Origin: Dentipellis sp. KUC8613
Lineage: Eukaryota > Basidiomycota > Agaricomycetes > Russulales > Hericiaceae
NCBI GenBank assembly: GCA_002286715.1
Contig: NSJX01000013.1
Location: forward strand, 356,625 to 420,624
Reading direction: 5' to 3'
Length of the DNA stretch: 64,000 bases
Positions 44,901 to 54,836 of this stretch are shown here, piece after piece. The translations under genes and the position numbers were made by a program. Below the pieces are notes generated by a model. It did no database searches. It saw only the letters and a list, made by a program, of their open reading frames with translations, and was not told the DNA's origin. Position 1 is the first letter of the stretch; every line of letters begins with the position of its first letter.

Positions 44901-45062
44901 GAATGAACTCGTTCTGTGACGCGCCAGAATCAAGAAACTATGGCATGCGCCGCCATTGATTGAATCACGTACCTTCGTCTTGGTCAAGCTATTGTATACC
45001 TTGAGCACGGGCTCGTCGGGCGACCTTGCGGGAAGTGTCCATGGAGGCTGTTGTGTTGCCAT
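41978..45062 (-). CDS. CRS1: Cysteinyl-tRNA synthetase
   Basis: Class I aminoacyl-tRNA synthetase charging tRNA-Cys. The cytosolic start is ATG 45060-45062 ([20 protein letters not shown]). The Rossmann fold starts [20 protein letters not shown], with the zinc Cys and HMGH (44830-44841) as the HIGH motif. Then come [40 protein letters not shown] with [13 protein letters not shown] (zinc site) and [11 protein letters not shown] (KMSKS, codons 43371-43385). After the anticodon-binding part, the C-terminus has a charged helix ([20 protein letters not shown]) and [15 protein letters not shown], as in eukaryotic CysRS, with stop at 41978. Many introns. The frame continues upstream of the ATG without a stop to another ATG at 45174-45176 that would add a mitochondrial-type presequence. 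Confidence 0.93.
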
Positions 45063-45176
45063 TGTACAATATGCTCCCAGCAGACGGAGTCTAGGACAAG
45101 AATGAACCTGAAGAGTAGGGGGCCTTGGCTGGTGTCTAATGCGATGAAGCAGATTACCAGCAAGACCACGAAGCAT
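45063..45176 (-). other. Candidate mitochondrial presequence of CysRS (alternative upstream start)
   Basis: From the ATG at 45174-45176 the CysRS frame adds 38 residues before the second Met. The segment begins MLRGLAGNLLHRIRHQPRPP and continues LQVHSCPRLRLLGAYCT. It has six Arg, no Asp or Glu, and many Leu, the composition of a mitochondrial targeting helix. Yeast makes cytosolic and mitochondrial CysRS from one gene by alternative starts, so the same scheme is likely here. Confidence 0.6.
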
Positions 45177-46844
45177 TAAAGATCCAGAAATTAGCCGAGT
45201 CACGATCTTGCTAGTCTCGTCCACGTGGCTGAGTGTATTTGTAAGCAGCCGGCCAGCTGCCTGGTGGCACTCATCCACTACGCCGCTCTTGCACACACAG
45301 ACGTTTCTCTTCGCATCCCGGTACTCATACACTGCAATCCTTTATCTCATGCACTCGTATTCGCATCCCAACTTCACCTCGTGGATCAACACATGCACTC
45401 TGCACCGCATCGTACTTGAGTTTGGAATCCCTCCGAAGAACCTCTCGAGCGTCTGCCGTCCTGGCGCTACGTAGGTCACAGGGTCTTACTTGGGATAGCT
45501 ATTTGTACCGAGTCGACACGCATATCGCCCGAAGAGGCCGCGGACACTCACGTACCAACCTGATGCTGACGACAGGCGCTCTCGGGGATCACGTAGCATG
45601 CAGACAACCCATCTACCATACACGTGAAGCGCCCATCGACAGACGATCTCGCTCCCAGTTACAGTTCCTGATGCTATCGTGATTATGGTGCTGCTTTTGC
45701 TCAAGCTATGAAGATAGCGTTCGTATGCCGTGCAGTTGTGTTGAGATGGACCTCTACTCGTAAGCAGTGTTGTTGCGATGCGTATTCTGAAGATGCAATC
45801 GCTGACTACCTGTTACTCGCAACGGCAGTCTCGGTCGCCACAAGCTAAGGCTATTTGTCACCAAACCTAGAAGAAACGGCGAACCAAAGGATAGTGTTAG
45901 TCCTACTTTGACATAGCCGGTCCGAGTATGAGCGATCGTGTATTACGCAGCGACGACGTCGGTATGTGAACGGAAAGTATAGCGCCAGTTCCAAGGACCA
46001 GATATCATCTCCTGCAGTGCTGATAGGATCGCTTCGTGCAGGCGCCATGGCGCGGTCCAGCAATTCATGTGCATTGGAGAGGCAGCGGATTTCGATCGGA
46101 GCGCCTGTGCAGATTCATGGCGCGCTGACTGCTGGTTCTGCAATCAGTGATCCCAGTCTCCTGGAGTGCGGTGGCCCGTCTTGGTCGCCGATTCGATTGT
46201 GTCGACGTAGCCTGGTCGGCCGGATTTCAGACGGACGTTTCACAGTAGGTGGTCCCTGTCGTCGGCCCTATTACAGTGGCTCCGGGGTAAAACGGGGGTT
46301 GGCAAATTTGAAGCCGTCGGCTTAGACACGATCCTGACAGCACGGGTGGCATAGTTGTCTGGAGAAGCCTTCGGAGTAGAAGGGGGACCGCGCGGTGCAT
46401 GGAATCAGACTCCGTCGTCGTCGCTTGAAGGGAATGCACTGCTTAGGCGGGGTGCTGTTCGGCTGCCCAGAGGCTCCTTGCGGAGGCTGATGAGCTGTGT
46501 TGAGTAGGTGACGGACTCGCGAGCTGTGCGGATGACAGCATGGGAGGATGTCGAGCTTGGGGATGGGCAGGGTGGCAGACAAGTGGGTTCTGATACTGAA
46601 GGAGTCTGATTGATGAAGCGGCGCTCAATGATTAAACGTATAAAGTTTCGTTCACACGTCAAACAAGAACGTTCATGCATCCTGTCCTTTTCAGTTTCTT
46701 CGCGCACGGCTTTCCGTCTAGAATAGCCGGCCAATCACAGATCAGTCCGGGCGCTTTCATACTCAATCCCTTCCTTATCACAAACGCCTACTAGCACCTA
46801 TAAGACGCGCCTACCTTTGCTTGTCTCCACAACCTCTCCCAGCC
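45177..46844. other. Intergenic upstream of WOPR copy 2, 1.7 kb
   Basis: Between CysRS (-) and WOPR copy 2 (+). No recognisable gene; open frames on both strands are short and unlike any family I know. It ends with a TATA box at 46799-46804. Confidence 0.45.
46799..46804 (+). promoter_or_regulatory. TATA box of WOPR copy 2
   Basis: CCTATAAGACG 41 bp before the ATG, which would leave only a short 5' UTR if it is the functional box. Confidence 0.5.
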
Positions 46845-47970
46845 ATGCAGCGTCCTACCTGCACTGACATTCGCATACGCTCTGTTGCCGACGCTCAGGT
46901 CATCTTCTATGCTGTCTCTCAGCACATACTTCCTGTAGTCGCTCGTCGCCTCGACGGCGAAGAACGGCGATGCATACGCTCCGGCTCCGTCTATGTCTGG
47001 GAGGAAAGAGGCCCCGACGCCGAGGCAACTGGTGTACGTCCTTGCTTTGTTCTTCGGCTCCCCGGTGTTCTGATTCGATCCTCGGCCTTTACAGCTCGGC
47101 ATCGAGCGGTGGACAGATGGGATCCGGTGGGGCCCATCGCGAGTACGAGATGTACGAGTCTAGTGTGGCACTATTCGCTTCGCAACACGCGCTAATCCTT
47201 GGCCTGTGCAGGAGTTCCTATTCTACAACGAGAACAGGTCAGATGTCGACCTTGAAATTATGGGCCACCCGTCAGTTCCGTCCCTGTCACTTGCAAACGC
47301 TTGTCATTTGACATGGCTCTTGCAGCTATCAGCAGATGATCCCCGTACCATTCTACGGTCGACCACGAGAACGTCTGGTCAAGCAGACGTATTCCGTGTT
47401 CGTCGAAACATCCCGTGGCCGCCGCAAGTGGCACCTGAGTACGTCGCGCCACACCTGCTGCCGATCAAATCCTAATACCCGTCCCTTTCCGCACTAGTCG
47501 CATATTTCACACAGGAGACAATAGACAGCCTTTACACCATAGAAGACTTCCCAGACTTGGCCTGCCTCCGCGTCCCACCAGGCCTTTTCCGGAGGGCACG
47601 CTCTGTCAAAGGCCGAGCGGCGCGCGATACGGCGCGCGTCGTCGACCACCACCGGTCGACTTCACCCTCGCCACGACGCCACAATACATACGCACCGTAT
47701 CCCTGCACGCCTCAGGCCGTGCAGGGCGTGCAATACCTGCCCGACATTTCTCCGCCGCCATCCCCCATGGATCCCCCTCCGTGGCCCGGTCAGAGACGGC
47801 GCGCCAGACCAAGCAGCGAAGGCCCCACAGAGAGCCGGTTCACCACAAACCCCGACGGGACACAGAACCTAGCCCCGCTTGCTTTCTTAGAGACAAATCC
47901 CCCACCCAAGCGCCACCCCATCGATGATCGCGTCCTGCGATCGTTCTCTCTGACGGGCTCCCTCACTTGA
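46845..47970 (+). CDS. WOPR-domain (Gti1/Pac2) transcriptional regulator, copy 2
   Basis: Start ATG 46845-46847 (MQRPTCTDIRIRSVADAQVI). Part A: FYAVSQHILPVVARRLDGEE, GSVYVWEERG, an extra intron, then LGIERWTDGIRWGPSRVRD. The phase-0 intron 47152-47211 is at the same place as in copies 1 and 3. EFLFYNENRSDVD follows, then an intron, YGRPRERLVKQTYSVFVET, RGRRKWHL, a phase-1 intron, and IAYFTQETIDSLYTIEDFPD. The tail is Arg/Pro-rich (PTESRFTTNPDGTQN) and ends with the shared motif LAPLAFLETNPPPKRHPID plus RVLRSFSLTGSLT (47869-47967). Five introns, about 280 residues. Splice sites and motifs are intact, so it looks functional. The variant Trp in GIERWTDG, versus Phe in copies 1 and 3, is the residue more usual in the wider family. 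Confidence 0.88.
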
Positions 47971-50900
47971 TCGCCCAACCTCACCGTCGTCCTCGCCCTT
48001 CACGATTGTTCACGCCCTATCATCTCGCATTTTCATTTGCTACTGGTTGTCGCTTTCTCTGTCTCTTCTCTCGAATGATCGATGATCCCCCAGGTCTTGA
48101 CGCATGGACGCCACTGTACGATACTACCGCGTTCTCTGTATCTCACGTAACACCTGTAATGTACGATCGTACCGCCCGATAGCCTGCGAACGGGACCGGG
48201 GCCTATTGTTCCCGATGCAGACATCCTCGCCTCTATTAGCCAAAACGCATCTTCTCCCGATTCTCGCCCCGCCCGTGGATCGTGGATGTATCCCGCAACA
48301 CGTTGAGTCACCTGCCCCCTCGCGCTCCCACTGCCATCAACCCTCCCTCCCTGCGATCCAGCGTGTGTCGAGACTCGACCGACCCCCGCGCGCCGTGGTT
48401 ACTGTTTATTGCCTCCGGCGCGCGCACGGGCAGCCCTGACGCATCGCCGCATCGCTGCCGCCGCGTACCTTTGAATGTATCGCACGTACGTGTCTCCATT
48501 TTATTGCTCCCGCACCCACATGTACGTGCCGCCCTCGCCAAGAGCGACTGCATGCGTGCAGACCCCGAACAACGCCCGCCAGAGCGGGCACGGTGCCAGC
48601 GACACCGGCGACGGCGCGCTATCCTTGGGCGTGGCCTATTCAGTCTTCCCCTATGCCAGCACACGCAGGTACGTGCATGTGAGCGCCGCAGCCTGCATGA
48701 GATGGCCTGCACCTTGGCCCCGCGCGTTTATCGACGCCACCATCGATGTGCGCGAGGGCACCGGCACTGACACTGGCACACTGGCAGCGCGACAGGCATG
48801 CCGCGGCCGTCGTCTTGGAGCACCGTGGTCGCCATTGCCGCCTCCCGCCTCCCAGTGGGCCCGATGCACGCCCTAGCGCGCGCGTGCAGCGTGCAGCGTG
48901 CAACATGCGGCATGCGGCTTCTTGACGGGTGGGCAGGGAAGGTGCCACTTGTGCCTCGCCTGCCGCCTGCTGCCTGCATTAAACCGTATGCAGCAGGCAC
49001 GGGCAGGATTACTGGTGCGGATGGCATGGGCAGATGGCATGGGACTAGGGACTAGGGATTTGGGATCGGGAGGGGATTGTGTGTTGCCGGGCACGGACAG
49101 CGACACGCCACGGGTACTAATGAACAGCGGTCCCCACCCCCACCCCAGGCGTTCGGGTCGCGAGCGCCGCGTTCAGCGAGTGTTCCGCGCTGGAAGGCTG
49201 GGGCTGAAACGGGGGGCCTGTCAGCGATGGTGAAGCTGGGCCAGATCTGTATTAGTCCCGGCGTGCTTGCGCGGAAGCCTGATGTGGTGGACATTGGGCA
49301 ATGGAAGAGGAAGGACCCGGAGAACGCGCGGGTGCTTTTCTTGTCCAAGGCTCAACGGTGGGCGGCGGAGATGGGCACGTGTGGGTGCTCGTGCTGTGAG
49401 TCCCAGAATGTCGGGGTGCGGAGCTGGGCTGGGGGCAGCATGATATTGGATAATGGATGCAGTGTGCGAGTGCGCAATGACAGCAGGGTCTGCTGGCAGA
49501 GAGGCAGTGGCAGTGGCAATGATTGATACTGACTTATCGGGACAGGTCGGCGGTCACACTGGCACCTAACATCCATCCACAGCCCAAGACAGCTTAGCTC
49601 CGTAAAGTCCATATCCGACCCGGGGCGTCGGGGCCAGGGTAGGGTCGCACAGAAGCCGTCACGTTCCTCTCACCTAAAGCCAAAGCCAATCTCAATCAGC
49701 CAATACAATTAACAGTATATGCTTGCGAGGCACCGTACGTGATCTGCTGCTTCTGGCCGGGAAGCGCATGTACATTATGCGCCACGGTGCCAGGGCGTGC
49801 GCGGGCGTCACGGTGGAACGTTGACCACGAGTGGACTAGACGCATTCAGTTCTGGGGCCGCGCGCTATACATATACATACATACGTAGGCCACTCGGTCC
49901 TGCGTGGCAGCCGTGGCCCGCGGTAGCCCCACCACGCACTGTAACTTGTCTGGTATACGTAGCTAGCTCCATGGAGCGAGCGATGTGCCAGCTCCCTATC
50001 CCTAATAGAGCGCCGCGTCAGTGCCTGTAGATGATACTGATATGTGTCGAGCGGATCCGTACCTCTGCTTCCCAGCCGCCAGCTCCTAGCGCCACGATAT
50101 CGATGTGAGTGCGGAATGGGGAGACAGTCCGGGGCGCAGGCGGTACGAGTGGGTTCTAGGCAAGCTGCGTAGCTGCCTGCAGGCGCAGGGCAGGTCTAGG
50201 CTCGGCGAGACGTCCCAGCGTCTGCATGGACATATTTCTGTGCCGCTGTAGGTAGCGAGGGGCGCTGTATCGCCGCAGCGGCGCAGCCTAGACCCGTAGC
50301 CAGAGGTACCGTGGGCTGATGAGCCCGAGCCCCAGATTGAGTCGCGCACGAGTCAATACGATGGTTGTAGGGTAGGGCGCTATTGGTTTAGCACCGTGTG
50401 CGTACCAGTGAGCGGTGGCGATGCGGCGGATTCAATGCGCCGTTTGTACTTACTGCGCACGCACGGCGTCGTACGTATGGGCCGCAAGTCTGTCTGACGC
50501 TTGCATTTAGTCAATTCGACCGGTCCGAGAACATACGAATTTGAATGGGAGGAAGTCACGTACAGAATCTTAGTGTGCGTCGGTGGGTGACCGGCGACCC
50601 TAGAAGGAGCATATTCGATCCACCGGAAGCAAATCCATAGGGTTGCCATCCCCATGCAGAAGTCGTCTTCGATATCGACGCCGGATCGAATCTGTTGCGG
50701 TGTTACGAAGCGCAGTCTGTTCTGAGCAGATAAAATTAGCCGAGGCGCATGCGCGAAGCTGATCAGCTGCAGACACTTCGAATAAATGCCACTTAGAGTA
50801 GTATAACCACTCGATACAGACGAATGCAGTTAACAGCACATATAGCACACGCGCGGGGCCCGCGTAGCGTGATAGACTGGTCCTGTCAACGCACACCGAA

Positions 50901-51540
50901 CCTAAACAATTCCAAATGTGAATAAACATCGACAGCGACGACAGCTTCGCGATCGACGTGCTGTCGGGCAGCTGACACACAGACCGAGCAGCAGCAGGTC
51001 AGCACCGTCAACAGCCCAACGAACATATAACCCCATGCAAAACCCAACACCGAGATCCTCGGAGAAGTACGCACCAGCACTGCTGCTGTCCTAACCCGAT
51101 CCCGTCCTGAGCGTATGACCATCTCGGTGCCCCGCGAGGCTGCACGCTCCGAGTCGCGTTCCCAACCAGCCCGGAGGACCGCCACGATCGACGCCATGCA
51201 GCGTGGCGAGTGACCAGCACCAGCACCAGTACCAGGCGTTGACGCCCTCCAGAGCCTGTCTAAACCCACCGGCGTCCCTGAGACTGTGCCCGCGAGGTTC
51301 GAACCCGCCCCCTCGGGACCACTCGCCACTTGCGCCGACACGCCCTGATGCAGCGATCCAGGACCGTGCGCGGGTCGTTGATTGTTATTCAATTCGAGAA
51401 GGCGAAGACGAAGGGGAGGAGGGCCTAGAGACGCATACGTAAAGACGAGGTATAAGCGCCGGGTTGCCTTGCGGGGCTACGCCAGACCCATTTGGTGCGC
51501 ACCTGGCTTAAGCCTTAAGTGACCTGATGGCGCGAGGGGC

Positions 51541-51564
51541 GGGTGCGGGTGCGGGCGCGGGCGC
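51541..51564 (+). repeat. GGGYGC hexamer tandem repeat, four copies
   Basis: GGGTGC twice then GGGCGC twice in the gene desert. G-rich spacing could form a G-quadruplex (inference). Confidence 0.7.
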
Positions 51565-52156
51565 AGACGAGGCGTGCTTCGCGTCGTGCGGATCAGCTGA
51601 GCGGGGCAGCTGATTCGAATTCGCGCTCGGGCGTGCGGGTGTGGGTGTGTACACGTCGTGGGTGCCGGGCCTTGCGTCCTGCGTCCCGTAACCGTATCCG
51701 AGGCCGTGGAACGAAGTCAACGTTAACGATGCGCCGCATGATCGTGTGCAGTTGCGATAGGGACACTGTGAACGGCGCACAGAGCCTGATGTCGAATCCC
51801 GGACGCGTTGCGTGTTGCGACGGCATTGGCTGGTCGCGATTCGATATACGGCAGTCAATAAGTGTCCCGTCGCTCGATAAGCAGCTGCGGGGGTGAATAA
51901 GCACTTACACACCCGCCTCTGACGCCCCCCGCGTCCGAGTCGCGAAGCGCAGGCCGCACCCCGCAAGCCCCGAGAAGCAGGTCAGGTAAGAAAGAACGCC
52001 AGCGCTGCCGGCACCCCCGGGCCCTCGACTCGAGCCGATCAAGCGCACGGGAGCGCAAATTAACTATTTAGCGTGCGCGCCCGAACCGCGCCAGGATCTC
52101 GCGTCCGCCAGTGGGTCCGAGGACAAATTTGTATTTGCATTTACGCAGGCGAACGA

Positions 52157-52189
52157 GGAAGGAAGGAATGAACGGAAGGAAGGAATGAA
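52157..52189 (+). repeat. Tandem 16-bp purine repeat
   Basis: GGAAGGAAGGAATGAA occurs perfectly at 52157-52172 and 52174-52189, with one C between. The surrounding purine tract runs to about 52204. Confidence 0.85.
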
Positions 52190-52256
52190 GAAGGGGGAAG
52201 GAAGCCGCGATAACGTTAGCGTTAAGCGATATAACCGTGCCGAGACGATCGCCAGG

Positions 52257-52300
52257 ATGCGTACGTACGTACGCACGTCTACATGCATGCACGCGTACGC
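52257..52300. repeat. Alternating purine-pyrimidine tract
   Basis: GTACGTACGTACGCACGT followed, after a short break, by ACATGCATGCACGCGTACGC. Such alternation favours Z-DNA under supercoiling. It lies about 70 bp from the purine repeat. Confidence 0.7.
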
Positions 52301-54836
52301 AGACCAGACGATCCAGAGATCTGGGTGCGGCCAGCTGGCAGATGAATGAACTTGCAACGAGGGATATTTGCGAGGACGTATTAGGGGCGCGACGGGCCGG
52401 CAGTTGAGCTGCTCGCGCACGACGTTGACGTGCTGACGATCTCGACTCGACTACGGCAAACTAAAAACAGATTTTGAAAGCGCTGCAGTAGATAAGTATA
52501 GCGAGGTACTCACTCAACAGGCGTAGATAGATAGAAACTGCCCTTCACTGGTCACTAATGAGGATCTGATCAGTGCGCCCTCCAGTGCGATATTTCAGGA
52601 ACTTCAGGGCGTATGATGCGTCGGTGTTTGATATTTTCCTAAAGGCGGTCGCGAGGAGCTGCAGAAACCAAAGGCAGTCGCAGCATAGCGCTAAGGACGA
52701 ACATCTACCACGGAGGATAGCCGGAGCCGGTGGCACAGGCAAGTATGCAAGTGCGTTTCGTCGACAGTGGTTCAGGGTTGCAGGTGCGGTTACGTGTCCT
52801 TGATGATCCAGGGTGTCGACGATCCCGGGGGTGATATGCATATTAAGTTTTCTTGCGGTGAGATCTGTACCACAATTCAGTGGTGCGACGTGGTGATGCA
52901 GATGGAAGACCTACGAGAGCGCCGGCGAGGCAATGCCTGGACATCTTGGCGTTTCCGAGGAAGACAGCAAGCACCAGACGCGATGGTGGAGAACGTTAGA
53001 CTAGTCCTTGGCCACCGGATGGATCAAACATCTCCTTGGGCAACGCGGGTGCGCGGGCACGATCTAAGCTATAGGGGGAATAGGGTGCAGCGCTTCAGCA
53101 TGAAACGTGAATATGATGGTGGTCGCCAGACGTGCGCAATAAGTACGACGAGGATCGTAAAAACGCGGTTTGATGACATTGGGGGACGTACATGTCGGTG
53201 GCCTAGTGGGGTTCCGAGGAAAGAGACGGCGTCCGAGGGCGACAGAGAGGCGGGGTCGGCGGCCGATTGAGATCAGAAGGTGGGCTGGATGGGCGCGGAT
53301 GCGGCCTCCGTGGTCCCGAGAAGCGCAGGCGGCCGCTACAGGCACCGTAGGACGTCGGCAGGTCCTGTCGAGAGCGCATTGAACAGCTCCGCTGTTCATA
53401 TCGATACGAACATTCCGCACAGACGCTGAGGCCGGATTCTGCGGTGACATGTGGGTGAGCGCGCGGCCGGACGAGAATCACTGAAATATACGGTTGGTTG
53501 GAGGTCGAGAGCGGGATGGCAGGGCCAGGACCTGCGAGTGCCCTGATCGCGCATACGGTCGTGGCGCGCTCCACCTTGAAGCCAAACGGGAGAAAGGCTA
53601 TAGGTAAGTTTGCACAAGGGACCGCGTGCTACGACACCAGGCTGGAGGGTTGAGATGGGGTCCAGGCCCGGGAGGCGCGGGGCGTCGGGAAGGATCCCAT
53701 AAAGTCCATATTAACGGCTCTTTCCTTGAGATCCCGGGCGCGATCTAAGCGAGCCTTCGAAGGTCGAGTCTTGTGACTAGCAGCGACGCAGCCGCTTGGT
53801 AATGCCGAGGATACGGCGAAGGTGCGGTCGACGCTGAGGTGCATGGACGGTCGGGGGATGTGGGCCCCAAGACGAGCGTGGGTGATTGCGCCATGACGCA
53901 GCGAGTCACGGAGGGCACTGCTGCGAGACTGGAAGAAGAGAAGCGGGGTTGACCGAGCGTAGGGACGGAGGTGACCCGACGTTGTCAGTCGGGGTGATGC
54001 CCCGTTCAGGCAAATCAATGAGCATTGTTTTTTAGATAAGAGGGTGGTGGTAGCCGAGTAGATATGGAAATTCTGATTTATTGCGGACTGGGAAAGTGAA
54101 GCTGGGGACGATCTCGATGGGGGATAGTGGTGTGGGATTGGAGGAGAACGCACGTGGAAAATGCGGGCAGTGACGAAAGGGCGGTGTCTGGGGGCGACTG
54201 GAGAATAGATGTGCCTTGGCAGGGCAAATGAAGGCAAGCCCTGGTGTAAGGTTAGGGTGGTGGTGACACACCTATAAACAGAACAGTCAGAGTGTGGGGG
54301 ATACTCCATCGAGACGGGGGCGTGCACACGTCCAATATGTGGCGAACATCAGGAGGTACAACCTCGCATTCTGTCGGGTTCCCTGGGGCTCTATGTAGCG
54401 GGTGACAGAGGCATGGACGTTGGTGGGTCCGAGCCCCGGGGCAGCTAGTCTAGATGGGTCGATGATGGAGCTCCACAGGAGAGATAGAAGTTACGCGATG
54501 AAGCAGGATCGTTGTCTGGCGGCGGGGGGTGAGAAGCAGGGAAGAATTTGTATTGAGGAGTGGGAGGAGAAAGTGGGGCCATAAGGGGGACGAAGAGAGA
54601 GGAGAGCGAGGAGGACGATTAGAGTGATAGAGTTGGAAGGAGCTGGGGGACGTAAGTGCGATCTCGATTTAGCGGCGATCCAGCCGAGTTTGCGGGCCAA
54701 GACACGTGGGGGCACATCGATGGTCGCCCTCGCTTTGCGCCCGTCCGCCCTTTGCGCCCTCAATCCGCCGCACACCTGACCATTATATCCATTAAATACT
54801 TTTCTTTCTCATCCTCTTTCCTTCTTCCCCCCCACA

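Larger units (their letters stand above)
47971..54836. other. Gene desert, 6.9 kb, upstream of WOPR copy 3
   Basis: No recognisable protein family in any frame. It is GC-rich with many overlapping open frames on both strands, as expected by chance at this composition. The largest (53629-54327 minus, 232 codons; 49077-49526 plus, 149 codons) have no domain. It contains short tandem and alternating purine-pyrimidine tracts (see separate entries) and a G-rich plus strand from about 53.6 to 54.65 kb. The last 60 bp before the next ATG are C/T-rich with ATTAAATAC about 45 bp upstream. It could be regulatory DNA, a non-coding RNA locus or decayed sequence. Confidence 0.5.

Noticed and set aside
49077..49526. 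149-codon plus-strand frame in the desert
   Set aside because: Non-ATG start (GTG), overlapping frames on both strands, no domain recognised.
53629..54327. 232-codon minus-strand frame in the gene desert
   Set aside because: Compositional artefact of a G-rich plus strand; Ser/His/Pro-rich translation without recognisable family.
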